A stretch of DNA of 58,808 nt from Streptomyces sp. SID9727 (GTDB taxonomy: Bacteria; Actinomycetota; Actinomycetes; Streptomycetales; Streptomycetaceae). The notes beneath the pieces are model-generated. The model saw only the letters and a program-made list of their open reading frames with translations. It made no database searches and was not told the origin of the DNA. The stretch covers positions 1 through 58,808 of the forward strand of contig NZ_JAAGNI010000511.1 of the NCBI RefSeq assembly GCF_010550605.1, written 5' to 3'. How positions within the stretch are numbered: position 1 is the stretch's first letter; every line of letters begins with the position of its first letter. Of this stretch, positions 27,144 to 35,447 are shown one piece after another. The position numbers and the translations under genes are program-made.

Positions 27144-27989
27144 TCAGCGGGGTGAGACCACTGCTCCCAGCAGCCCCGGCCCGGTGTGCGCGCCGATCAC
27201 CGCGCCGACCTCGCTGACGTGCAGGTCCACGAGCCCGGGCACGCGTTCCCGCAGCCGCTCGGCCAGCCGGTCCGCCCGCTCGGACGCCGCGAGGTGGTGC
27301 ACCGCGATGTCCACGGGCCCGCTGCCCGCGCGTTCGGCGACGATCTCCTCCAGCCGCGCGATCGCCTTCGAGGCCGTCCGCACCTTCTCCAGCAGCTCGA
27401 TCCGGCCGCCGTCGAGCTGGAGCAGGGGCTTGACCGCGAGGGCCGAGCCGAGCAGGGCCTGCGCGGCGCCGATCCGGCCGCCCCGGCGCAGGTAGTCCAG
27501 GGTGTCGACGTAGAAATAGGCGGAGGTGCCCGAGGCGCGCTTTTCGGCCGCCGCCACCGCCTCGTCCAGGCTGCCGCCCGCCCCGGCCGTCTCGGCGGCG
27601 GACAGCGCGCAGAAGCCGAGGGCCATCGCGACCATGCCCGTGTCCACCACGCGCACCGGCACCGGGGCGTCCTTCGCCGCGAGGACCGCCGCGTCGTACG
27701 TACCGGAGAACTCCGCCGACAGATGGAGCGAGACGATGCCGCTCGCACCGGCCTCCGCGACGGCCCGGTAGGTGGCGGCGAAGACTTCGGGGCTGGGCCG
27801 CGACGTGGTCACGGAACGACGTTTCTGCAGGGCCAGAGCCAGCGAACGGGCCGAGATCTCGGTGCCCTCCTCCAGTGCCTGATCGCCCAACACCACCGTC
27901 AGCGGCACCGCCGTGATGCCGTGCCGCCGCATCGCGTCGGGCGGCAGGTAGGCCGTGGAATCGGTGACGATCGCGACATGGCGGGACAT
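27144..27989 (-). CDS. DegV-family fatty-acid-binding protein
   Basis: 281 residues. DegV/FakB proteins hold a fatty acid for phosphorylation or transfer. Motifs: HVAIVTDSTAYLPPDAMRRH at the N-terminus, TSRPSPEVFAATYRAVAEAG, IVSLHLSAEFSGTYDAAVLA, VDTGMVAMALGFCALSAA and YFYVDTLDYLRRGGRIGAAQ. No FakA kinase gene is adjacent, so it may serve another acceptor. The ATG at 27989 has no Shine-Dalgarno but TAACCT (28002-27997) lies seven bases upstream, suggesting a leaderless mRNA. Confidence 0.88.
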   Translation of the reverse strand: MSRHVAIVTDSTAYLPPDAMRRHGITAVPLTVVLGDQALEEGTEISARSLALALQKRRSVTTSRPSPEVFAATYRAVAEAGASGIVSLHLSAEFSGTYDAAVLAAKDAPVPVRVVDTGMVAMALGFCALSAAETAGAGGSLDEAVAAAEKRASGTSAYFYVDTLDYLRRGGRIGAAQALLGSALAVKPLLQLDGGRIELLEKVRTASKAIARLEEIVAERAGSGPVDIAVHHLAASERADRLAERLRERVPGLVDLHVSEVGAVIGAHTGPGLLGAVVSPR

Positions 27990-28137
27990 GCCCCGGAGGT
28001 TACCCGCAGGGGGACGGAGTAGGCAGTCCGACCCCGCGCGTGTGATCAGTCACGGTCGCTTCGCATCGCATCCTGCCACCCTCGGTCACCGGTGATCGCC
28101 CCGTCCCCCGCGCGTCCCGGCCGCCGGGCGTTCACGG

Positions 28138-28890
28138 TCAGTTGGTGGTCTCGGGCCGGGTCGTCTTCTGCCACGGGTAGGCGGTGCTCCGCCGGGGGTC
28201 GCGGGCGGTGAGGGCCTCGGGCGGCTTCCGGCGGCCCCCTTCCGGCGCGTCGGACGACGGCCGGTGGTCCGCCGCCGATCGGTGGTCCGCGGCCGGCGCG
28301 TCCGCCTCGCCGCCCCACTCCGGCGAGGGACCCGGCGCCTCATCGACCGTGGTCCAGTGCCGCAGCGCCCCCGCCTCCACGTCGATCTGCGCGTTCAACG
28401 CCGACAGCTCGTCGTCGGCGAACTTGCGGGCCCGGTCCCGGGCGGCCCAGCGCAGCGAGTCGGCGGAACGGGTGATCTGCGCGGTGCGCTCCTTGAGGCC
28501 CGGCAGGCGCGAGGCCACCGTCGCCTTGTCGGGCTCGCGCTCCAGCGCCTTCAGCTCCGCGTCCAGCTCGTGGCCGTGAGCGCTGAGCCGGTCGAACAGG
28601 CCCAGGGACTCCGACAGCGACGCGTCCTCGGCCACCCCCGCCCGCAGGGCGTCCTGAGTGGCGCGCATCGACGTGCGCAGCGAGAGGCGCAGCTGCGCCA
28701 GCTCACCGCCGACGCCCAGCTGCCCGTAGCTCTTGGCCCGCAGGGTGGTGTCCTCGACGGTCCGGCGCGCCTGCGTGATCGTGCGGTCCACGCCGCGCCT
28801 GGCCGCCCCGACGACCTTGACCGTCGCGTAGACGCCCAGGGCCATGAAGGCGACGACGAGCAGCCCCAGGATCAGGATCACGGCTTCCAT
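28138..28890 (-). CDS. Single-pass membrane protein with helical cytoplasmic domain, function unknown
   Basis: 250 residues from ATG 28890. Residues 3-25 are a membrane anchor (VILILGLLVVAFMALGVYAT), followed at once by basic KVVGAARRGVDR, so the C-terminal part faces the cytoplasm. Residues ~35-180 are highly charged and likely all-helical or coiled coil (LAQLRLSLRTSMRATQDALR, ELDAELKALEREPD, SLRWAARDRARKFADDELSA). The last ~60 residues are Pro/Asp/His/Arg-rich and disordered. It lies between leuS and DegV. Conserved in streptomycetes as far as I recall, with no assigned role. Confidence 0.75.
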   Translation of the reverse strand: MEAVILILGLLVVAFMALGVYATVKVVGAARRGVDRTITQARRTVEDTTLRAKSYGQLGVGGELAQLRLSLRTSMRATQDALRAGVAEDASLSESLGLFDRLSAHGHELDAELKALEREPDKATVASRLPGLKERTAQITRSADSLRWAARDRARKFADDELSALNAQIDVEAGALRHWTTVDEAPGPSPEWGGEADAPAADHRSAADHRPSSDAPEGGRRKPPEALTARDPRRSTAYPWQKTTRPETTN

Positions 28891-28957
28891 GAGCGCCCCT
28901 CGGATGGTGTGACGGCCTCCGGTACAGGTACACCGGTCCTCTCCACCGTAAACGGAA

Positions 28958-28998
28958 CGGGCAGGTTGGGGGTTCCATCGGAACCCCCAACCTGCCCG
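28958..28998 (-). terminator. Strong hairpin terminator after leuS
   Basis: A perfect 19-bp stem, 28958-28976 with 28980-28998, with an ATC loop; the arms begin CGGGCAGGTTGGGGG. It lies 30 bases past the leuS stop. Confidence 0.93.
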
Positions 28999-29027
28999 TA
29001 GGGGAAAGCCCTCACCCGCGGCCGCGA

Positions 29028-31901
29028 CTACGCGGGAACGATGTTCACCAGCTTCGGCGCGCGGACGATGACCTTGCGGATGCCCGCGTCGCCCAGCGCG
29101 GCGACGACGGCAGGATCGGCCAGGGCCAGGGCCTCCAGCTCGGCGTCGGTGATCGACGGGGAGATCTCCAGGCGTGCCTTGACCTTGCCCTTCACCTGAA
29201 CCACGCAGGTCACGGTCTCGTCCACCACGTACGCCGGGTCGGCCACCGGGAAGTCCTGGTGCACGACCGACTCCGTGTGGCCCAGCCGGTGCCACAGCTC
29301 CTCGGCGATGTGCGGGGCCAGCGGCGCCACCAGCAGCACCAGGGCCTCGGCGACCGGGCGGGGCAGCGGACCGCCCGCCTTGGTCAGGTGGTTGTTCAGC
29401 TCGGTGACCTTGGCGATCGCCGTGTTGAAGCGCATGCCGGCCATGTCGCCGCCGACGCCGTCGATGGCCTTGTGCAGCGCGCGCAGCGTGTCCTCGCCGG
29501 GCTCGGAGTCGACCACGGTGACCTCCCCGGTCTCCTCGTCGACGATGTTGCGCCACAGCCGCTGCAGCAGCCGGTACTGGCCGACGACCGCACGCGTGTC
29601 CCACGGCCGGGACACGTCCAGGGGGCCCATGGCCATCTCGTACAGGCGCAGTGTGTCCGCGCCGAACTCGGCGCAGATCTCGTCCGGCGTGACGGCGTTC
29701 TTCAGGGACTTGCCCATCTTGCCCAGGACGCGGGAGACCTTCTCGCCCTGGTGGTAGAACGCCCCGTCGCGCTCCTCGACCTCGGCCGCCGGGACCGCGA
29801 TGCCGCGGCTGTCCCGGTAGACGAACGCCTGGATCATGCCCTGGTTGTACAGCTTGTGGAAGGGCTCGGCGGAGGAGACGTGGCCCAGGTCGTGCAGCAC
29901 CTTGGACCAGAAGCGGGCGTACAGCAGGTGCAGCACGGCGTGCTCGGCGCCGCCCACGTACAGGTCGACGCCCCCGGTCGGCTGCCCCTCGCGCGGGCCC
30001 ATCCAGTACTCCTCGATCGCCGGGTCGACCAGCTTCTCGGAGTTGGTCGGGTCCAGGTAGCGCAGCTCGTACCAGCAGGAACCGGCCCAGTTGGGCATGG
30101 TGTTGGTCTCGCGGCGGTACTTCCGCGGACCGGACCCGTCGCCCAGGTCCAGCGTGACGTCGACCCATTCGGCGTTGCGCGACAGCGGGGTCTCGGGCTG
30201 CGTGTCGGCGTCGTCCGGGTCGAAGGTGCGCGGCGAGTAGTCGTCGACCTCGGGCAGTTCCAGCGGCAGCATCGACTCGGGCAGCGGGTGGGCGATGCCC
30301 TCCTCGTCGTACACGATCGGGAAGGGCTCGCCCCAGTAGCGCTGGCGGCTGAACAGCCAGTCGCGCAGCCGGAAGTTGACGGTGCCCTCGCCGACGCCGT
30401 GCTCCTTCAGCCACTCGGTGATGCGGGCCTTGGCGTCGGCGACGCCCAGACCGTTCAGCGAGATCTCGTCGTTGGCGGAGTTGACCAGCTTCGCGTCGTA
30501 CGAGGCGAAGGCGTCCTCCCACGTCGAGGCGTCGGTGCCGCGGTCGTCCGACGGCTCGACCACGCAGCGCATCGGCAGCTCGAAGGCGCGCGCGAACGCG
30601 AAGTCGCGCGCGTCGTGCGCCGGTACGGCCATGATCGCGCCGGTGCCGTAGCCCATCAGGACGTAGTCGGCGATGAAGACGGGGATCCGCTCGCCGCTGA
30701 CGGGGTTGGTGGCGTACGCGCCGGTGAAGACACCGGTCTTGTCCTTGGCCTCGGCCTGCCGCTCGACGTCCGACTTCGAGGCGGCCTGCTTGCGGTACGC
30801 GGTGACCGCCTCGGCCGGAGAGGCGTGGCCGCCCGTCCAGACCGGGTGGGTGCCCTCGGGCCAGGCGGCGGGAATGATCCGCTCGACCAGCTCGTGCTCC
30901 GGTGCCAGCACCATGTAGGTGGCGCCGAACAGGGTGTCCTGGCGGGTGGTGAAGACGGTGACGCTGCCCGCGCCGTCGACCGGGAAGTCGACCCGCGCGC
31001 CCTCGGAGCGGCCGATCCAGTTGCGCTGCTGCAGCTTGATCGCCTCGGGCCAGTCCAGCCCGTCCAGGTCGTTCAGCAGCCGGTCGGCGTAGGCGGTGAT
31101 GCGCATGTTCCACTGGCGCAGCTTCGCCTTGAAGACGGGGAAGTTCCCGCGCTCGGAGCGGCCGTCGGCGGTGACCTCCTCGTTGGCCAGGACGGTGCCC
31201 AGGCCGGGCGACCAGTTGACCGGCGCGTCGGACGCGTAGGCCAGCCGGTACTCGCCCAGGACGTCGGCGCGCTCGGCGGCGCTCAGCGCGGACCAGTCAC
31301 GGCCGTCAGGGGTGGCGCGCTCGCCGCTCTCGAACTGGGCGACCAGCTCGGCGATGGGCCGGGCGCGGTCCGCCTCGGTGTCGTACCAGGAGTTGAAGAT
31401 CTGCAGGAAGATCCACTGGGTCCACTTGTAGTACTCGGACTCGATCGTGGCGAACGAGCGGCGCTTGTCGTGGCCCAGGCCCAGCCGGCGCAGCTGCGCC
31501 GTCATGTTCTCGATGTTGGCCTCGGTGGAGACCCGCGGGTGCGTGCCGGTCTGCACGGCGTACTGCTCGGCGGGCAGGCCGAAGGCGTCGAAGCCCAGAG
31601 TGTGCAGGACGTTGTGCCCGGTCATCCGCTGGTGGCGGGCGAAGACGTCGGTGGCGATGTAGCCCAGCGGGTGGCCGACGTGCAGTCCCGCGCCCGAGGG
31701 GTACGGGAACATGTCCATGATGAACTTCTTGGGCCGGGCGGCCAGCTCCGGATCGCCCGCCAGGTCACCGGTCGGGTTGGGCGCCTCGTACGTGCCCTCG
31801 GCGTCCCAGAAGTCCTGCCAGCGTGCCTCGATGTCGGCGGCCATCGCTGCCGTGTAGCGGTGCGGCGCAGCGGCGTCCGCTGCGGTATTCGTCTCGCTCA
31901 T
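29028..31901 (-). CDS. leuS: Leucyl-tRNA synthetase
   Basis: 957 residues from ATG 31901 (SETNTAADAAAPHRYTAAMA). Class I synthetase that charges tRNA-Leu, with an editing domain. HIGH-type motif: FPYPSGAGLHVGHPLGY near residue 65. The KMSKS motif appears as GKMGKSLKN. The editing domain holds TTRQDTLFGATYMVLAPEHE, and the C-terminal anticodon-binding part has LLVAPLAPHIAEELWHRLGH. Longer readings from 31985 are rejected because they run back through the attenuator. Upstream is a Leu-rich leader peptide with an intrinsic terminator. Confidence 0.97.
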   Translation of the reverse strand: MSETNTAADAAAPHRYTAAMAADIEARWQDFWDAEGTYEAPNPTGDLAGDPELAARPKKFIMDMFPYPSGAGLHVGHPLGYIATDVFARHQRMTGHNVLHTLGFDAFGLPAEQYAVQTGTHPRVSTEANIENMTAQLRRLGLGHDKRRSFATIESEYYKWTQWIFLQIFNSWYDTEADRARPIAELVAQFESGERATPDGRDWSALSAAERADVLGEYRLAYASDAPVNWSPGLGTVLANEEVTADGRSERGNFPVFKAKLRQWNMRITAYADRLLNDLDGLDWPEAIKLQQRNWIGRSEGARVDFPVDGAGSVTVFTTRQDTLFGATYMVLAPEHELVERIIPAAWPEGTHPVWTGGHASPAEAVTAYRKQAASKSDVERQAEAKDKTGVFTGAYATNPVSGERIPVFIADYVLMGYGTGAIMAVPAHDARDFAFARAFELPMRCVVEPSDDRGTDASTWEDAFASYDAKLVNSANDEISLNGLGVADAKARITEWLKEHGVGEGTVNFRLRDWLFSRQRYWGEPFPIVYDEEGIAHPLPESMLPLELPEVDDYSPRTFDPDDADTQPETPLSRNAEWVDVTLDLGDGSGPRKYRRETNTMPNWAGSCWYELRYLDPTNSEKLVDPAIEEYWMGPREGQPTGGVDLYVGGAEHAVLHLLYARFWSKVLHDLGHVSSAEPFHKLYNQGMIQAFVYRDSRGIAVPAAEVEERDGAFYHQGEKVSRVLGKMGKSLKNAVTPDEICAEFGADTLRLYEMAMGPLDVSRPWDTRAVVGQYRLLQRLWRNIVDEETGEVTVVDSEPGEDTLRALHKAIDGVGGDMAGMRFNTAIAKVTELNNHLTKAGGPLPRPVAEALVLLVAPLAPHIAEELWHRLGHTESVVHQDFPVADPAYVVDETVTCVVQVKGKVKARLEISPSITDAELEALALADPAVVAALGDAGIRKVIVRAPKLVNIVPA

Positions 31902-31969
31902 GATCCTCAAAGCTCCATCGATCGTCATCTGCCGGCATCCACGTCTACGGACACACGTCCTTGGAAACG

Positions 31970-32048
31970 AAAAATCCCCTCGCACAGGAGGGGACGCCGC
32001 GCTGATGCCGACCAGGCGTTCTCACCGGTCGGGACTGATCAGCGCGGC
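31970..32048 (-). promoter_or_regulatory. Attenuator: alternative hairpins and intrinsic terminator in the leuS leader
   Basis: Reading the minus strand, the end of the leader peptide (GCCGCGCTGAT, 32048-32038) is exactly complementary to ATCAGCGCGGC (32006-31996). Inside that stem CCGACC (32032-32027) pairs with GGTCGG (32013-32008). Directly after comes TCCCCTC (31994-31988), a 6-base loop and GAGGGGA (31981-31975), followed by five T residues (31974-31970), a canonical terminator and rare for this G+C content. The terminator sits 69 bases before the leuS ATG. Ribosome position on the Leu codons would decide which stem forms. Confidence 0.75.
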
Positions 32049-32077
32049 TCGCTAAGCAGAAGGGCTACGGCACGCAT
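32039..32077 (-). CDS. leuS leader peptide (three consecutive Leu codons)
   Basis: Twelve codons, ATG (32077) to TGA (32041-32039), encode MRAVALLLSEPR. The three Leu codons are CTT-CTG-CTT, and CTT is unusually rare in this organism. The peptide ends inside the first arm of the attenuator stem. No Shine-Dalgarno precedes it, but TACCCT (32089-32084) lies six bases before the ATG, so the leader peptide could be the first codons of a leaderless mRNA. This is the standard design of a ribosome-mediated leucine attenuator. Confidence 0.7.
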   Translation of the reverse strand: MRAVALLLSEPR

Positions 32078-32083
32078 GGCGTC

Positions 32084-32089
32084 AGGGTA
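32084..32089 (-). promoter_or_regulatory. Candidate -10 box of the leuS leader transcript
   Basis: TACCCT on the minus strand, six bases before the leader-peptide ATG. A convincing -35 is not visible. Confidence 0.5.
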
Positions 32090-32143
32090 CCGCACCGAGC
32101 CGGCCCCCCACCGGGCCATGGCCGCCGACCGGCCCCCGCACGC

Positions 32144-32182
32144 GGAACGGCGGGCCATCCGATTCGGATGGCCCGCCGTTCC
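32144..32182 (-). terminator. Hairpin terminator after tRNA-Ala copy 1
   Basis: A perfect inverted repeat, 32144-32162 with 32164-32182 (arms begin GGAACGGCGGGCCATCC), just past the 3' end of the tRNA gene at 32193. Confidence 0.9.
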
Positions 32183-32192
32183 TTCTTCACTG

Positions 32193-32265
<73 letters not shown>

Positions 32266-32379
32266 TCGTCGCGCCGCCCGGTCTCCCTGGCGACATCGAG
32301 AACAGTACCGGTCACCCGGGCCGTCCACCAAATCGATTCCCCTCCGTCCGGTTCTCACCCGCCGGAGGAGGGGAAGCGG

Positions 32380-32613
32380 TCAGGCCGTGGCGAAGGAGTA
32401 GAAGCGCTTGAGGGTGCAGTGCTCCTCCAGGAGCCGGCCGTAGATCGGCTCCCCTTCGAGCTCCCGGTAGGTCTCGATGGGGTCGCCTTTTATGATCAGC
32501 GCCCGCGCGCATTCCTCGCACCAGTACTGATAGTCCGCGTTGACCGGGTCCATGTCCCTGACGATGGGCGTACCGCTGCCGCACCAGTCGCACTTCCGCC
32601 TGTGTGCACCCAT
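32380..32613 (-). CDS. Small four-cysteine zinc-ribbon protein
   Basis: 77 residues. Two CxxC knuckles, CDWC (Cys8, Cys11) and CEEC (Cys32, Cys35), predict one zinc site. The rest is RALIIKGDPIETYRELEGEP and a basic/aromatic end (LKRFYSFATA). Small and compact, without membrane segment or signal; possibly nucleic-acid or protein binding, which is inference. It sits between tRNA-Ala copy 1 and the MFS gene. I recall close relatives throughout Streptomyces, all uncharacterised. Confidence 0.75.
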   Translation of the reverse strand: MGAHRRKCDWCGSGTPIVRDMDPVNADYQYWCEECARALIIKGDPIETYRELEGEPIYGRLLEEHCTLKRFYSFATA

Positions 32614-32746
32614 GGCTCAGCTCCGGCCCCGGCGGAAGAAACGCGACTGCGGGACCTCGTGGCGGCTCCCAGGCATCGCGCACACCCTCCCGTTCGGTCC
32701 GTCGCCCCCTCCGGCGGTCCGATTCTGCCATGACCCCGCAAGGGGG

Positions 32747-34222
32747 TCAGCCGACCGCCGTTCCCGCCCGCCGCCGTCGTGCGAGCCCCGCCACGGCCCC
32801 CGCGCACGCCACGGCGGCCAGGGACAGCTCGCAGACCCACAGCGCGTGCCCCGACCCCTGCGGCCCCGGCGTACCGAGGCGGTTGAGATAGAGAGTGCCG
32901 ATGGCGGCGACGCCGATGACCTGCCCGAGCTGGGTCACCGTCACCAGCACACCGCTGGCGTCGGCGGCGTCCTGCGGCCGTACGTCCGCCAGGGCGCCCG
33001 CGAGGTTGGGGCTGAACGCGAGAGCCATACCCACGCCGATGAGCACGAAACCCGCGTACAGGGCGACGCTCCCGCCGCCCCCGCCCCGCAGTGCGAGCCC
33101 GGTCGACGCCTCACCGGCGGCCAGTACCGCGAACCCGCCGGGCACCAGGTGCCGCTGGAGCCGGGCCGGCCACCGCCGCCAGGTCAGCCCGGCCGTGCCG
33201 AAGGCCACCGCGGTCGGCGCGCACATCAGCCCCGCGTGCAGCGCCGAGTACCCGAGGCCGCCCTGGAGGTGCAGGGTCAGCGTGAAGAGGAAGCCCGCGT
33301 TGGCGGCCATCACCAGCAGGAGGCGCGCCGACGCCACCGCGATTCCGGGCAACCGGAGCACTCGGGGCGCGATCAGGGGCGCACCGCCGCGCGCGGCGAG
33401 CCGTGTCTCGTACGCCACGAAGCCGGCGAGGACCACCGCGCAGGCGAGCAGGCAGGCCCACGTCCAGTCCGGCCAGCCCAGCTCCTGACCGAGCACCAGC
33501 GGCACGGTCAGCAGCGTGACGGCCACCGCCAGGAGCACGAGGCCCACCGGATCGAACCCGCGCGCCCGCGCCTCCCCGCGGGCCACCCCGGTACGCGGTT
33601 CCCCGGGCAGCACACGCGTGCCGATCACCAGCAGGACGAGCCCGATCGGGACGTTGACCAGGAACACGGGCCGCCAGCCCGCCCCGAACAGGTCGACGCT
33701 CACCAGCACCCCGCCCACGACCTGCCCGGCGGCCGCGCCCGTGGCCAGCACGGCACTGTAGGCACCGATCGCGCGCACCCGCGCCGCCCCGGTGAAGTGC
33801 TGCTGGATCAGGCTGAGCACCTGCGGGATCATCACCGCCGCGCCCGCCCCCTGGATCACCCGGAAGGCGATCAGCTGCCCCGAGTCCGCGGCCAGTCCGC
33901 AGGCGAGCGAGGCCGCGGTGAAGACGGCGAGCCCGGCCAGATGCGCCCGGCCGTGGCCGAACACGCCGCCGAGCCGGGCGCCGGCGACGAGGAGGACGGC
34001 GTACGAGATGGTGTAACCGGCCACTACCAGCTGCAACTGGGCTCCGGACGAGCCGAGTTCGGAACGGATCGTCGGCGCGGCGACATTCACGATGAAGATG
34101 TCGAGCATGGCCATGAACTGGGCCGTCAGCACGACGGCGAGCAGTCGGGCAGGGGCCTTGTCAGTGGTGGAGGTTCTACTGGTGACGGAGCGTGATGCCG
34201 TCGTCTCGGATGTCGCGGTCAT
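32747..34222 (-). CDS. MFS transporter, DHA2-type drug/proton antiporter
   Basis: 491 residues from ATG 34222. The first helix ends with the DHA2 signature (AMLDIFIVNVAAPTIRSELG), followed by LQLVVAGYTISYAVLLVAGA, GARLGGVFGHGRAHLAGL (motif A-like loop) and FRVIQGAGAAVMIPQVLSLI (antiporter motif C region); 14 helices are expected at this length. It probably exports a small toxic compound. It is divergent from the helix-turn-helix regulator gene at 34317, the usual arrangement for a dedicated repressor. Confidence 0.88.
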   Translation of the reverse strand: MTATSETTASRSVTSRTSTTDKAPARLLAVVLTAQFMAMLDIFIVNVAAPTIRSELGSSGAQLQLVVAGYTISYAVLLVAGARLGGVFGHGRAHLAGLAVFTAASLACGLAADSGQLIAFRVIQGAGAAVMIPQVLSLIQQHFTGAARVRAIGAYSAVLATGAAAGQVVGGVLVSVDLFGAGWRPVFLVNVPIGLVLLVIGTRVLPGEPRTGVARGEARARGFDPVGLVLLAVAVTLLTVPLVLGQELGWPDWTWACLLACAVVLAGFVAYETRLAARGGAPLIAPRVLRLPGIAVASARLLLVMAANAGFLFTLTLHLQGGLGYSALHAGLMCAPTAVAFGTAGLTWRRWPARLQRHLVPGGFAVLAAGEASTGLALRGGGGGSVALYAGFVLIGVGMALAFSPNLAGALADVRPQDAADASGVLVTVTQLGQVIGVAAIGTLYLNRLGTPGPQGSGHALWVCELSLAAVACAGAVAGLARRRRAGTAVG

Positions 34223-34316
34223 GGGCTCCAGGCTGGTGCCGTACGCATACGGGTAACGAGAGCCCGCTGATGCTGGTACTGGCAGCACCTGGCAACAGCC
34301 GGGCGCAGCACCGAGG

Positions 34317-35216
34317 ATGGGGGGCGTGACGACGGTGACGGCACAGCAGCGCACGCGGCGGAGCGGACCGGCGACGGACAGGCGGCCGGAGCTCGCCGCC
34401 TTCCTGCGCGGCCGCCGGGCCCGGGTGACCCCGGCCGACGTGGGCATGGCCCCCGGCTTAAGACGGCGTACGCCGGGGCTGCGCCGTGAGGAGGTCGCCC
34501 AGCTCTCCGGAGTCGGTGTGACCTGGTACACCTGGCTGGAGCAGGGCCGCCCGATCAACGCCTCCCCGCAGGTCCTGGACGCGGTGGCGAGGACGCTGCG
34601 ACTGGACCCGCCGGAGCGCGAGCACCTGTACGAACTGGCGGGTGTCGCCTTCCTGCCAGGGCGGGGGTGCGACACCTTCGAGGTCGGCGAGGAGATCCAG
34701 GGCATCATCGACGCGCTCGACCCGCTGCCCGCAGCCGTCTACAACGCGCGCTACGACGTACTGGCGACCAACCCGGGGTACCGCGACATCTTCGCCCTCC
34801 CCGCCATGCGGGGCACCAAGGTCCCCAACGCGTTGTGGTCGCTGTTCACGGCATCGGAGGAGGACTGTCCGATCGTTCACCGCTCCCAGGAGCTGCCCCT
34901 GATGGCAGCGACCCTGCGCAGCGGCTACGGACGCCATGTGGGCGAGCCCGCGTGGGAGACGTTCATCGCGGCGCTGTCGGAGGCCAGCCCCTACTTCGCG
35001 CGGCTGTGGCGCAGCGGGGACGTCGTCCCGCCGGGGCGGCGCGTGAAGACCTTCCGGCACTGGGCGGTGGCCGGTGAGATACGGATGACCTCGGTGTCTC
35101 TGACCATCAACGGACTGCCCGAGTGCCGGATCGTCACGTACACCCCGGCAGACGAGGAGAGCCGGGCGCTGCTCGGCGCGCTGCGGGCACACTGCCGGGG
35201 CGGTGGGGACCGTTGA
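34317..35216 (+). CDS. XRE-type helix-turn-helix regulator with MmyB-like ligand-binding domain
   Basis: 299 residues from ATG 34317 (GTG 34326 is an alternative with GGGGGG close upstream). The helix-turn-helix is GLRREEVAQLSGVGVTWYTW (about residues 58-77), followed by LEQGRPINASPQVLDAVART. The C-terminal ~180 residues are the MmyB-type PAS-like domain (YNARYDVLATNPGYRDIF, LMAATLRSGYGRHVGEPAW, FRHWAVAGEIRM) that is thought to bind a fatty acid. Leu48 is encoded by TTA (34458-34460). It probably represses or activates the divergent MFS gene; the 94-bp gap has TGCTG-N7-CAGCA as a possible operator. Confidence 0.88.
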   Translation: MGGVTTVTAQQRTRRSGPATDRRPELAAFLRGRRARVTPADVGMAPGLRRRTPGLRREEVAQLSGVGVTWYTWLEQGRPINASPQVLDAVARTLRLDPPEREHLYELAGVAFLPGRGCDTFEVGEEIQGIIDALDPLPAAVYNARYDVLATNPGYRDIFALPAMRGTKVPNALWSLFTASEEDCPIVHRSQELPLMAATLRSGYGRHVGEPAWETFIAALSEASPYFARLWRSGDVVPPGRRVKTFRHWAVAGEIRMTSVSLTINGLPECRIVTYTPADEESRALLGALRAHCRGGGDR

Positions 35217-35226
35217 CCACACATGC

Positions 35227-35260
35227 GGAAATCCCGCCCCCTGACGGGGACGGGATTTCC
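35227..35260 (-). terminator. Hairpin terminator after tRNA-Ala copy 2
   Basis: GGAAATCCCG (35227-35236) pairs with CGGGATTTCC (35251-35260), with an inner CCCC/GGGG. It lies just past the 3' end of the tRNA at 35266 and after the regulator stop, so it can serve both strands. Confidence 0.85.
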
Positions 35261-35265
35261 GATTG

Positions 35266-35338
<73 letters not shown>

Positions 35339-35447
35339 GCTGTCCGCTGTGTTTCCCTGCGCTTCCGCGCTGCGAACAAGAAGAACTTTAGCCTGTGACC
35401 AGCCGGAAAGTGAAATCCGGCCCCCGCCGCCCCGAGGGGCGGCCGGA

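Noticed and set aside
29700..29730. KMGKS instead of KMSKS in LeuS
   Set aside because: I believe this variant is usual in actinobacterial LeuS, so it is not a defect.
31901..32090. T-box riboswitch before leuS
   Set aside because: No T-box-type GGUGGNACC consensus is present. The Leu codons and terminator fit a leader-peptide attenuator instead.
34642..35077. Overlapping plus-strand frames within the XRE regulator gene
   Set aside because: Shadows of the real frame with no codon bias of their own.
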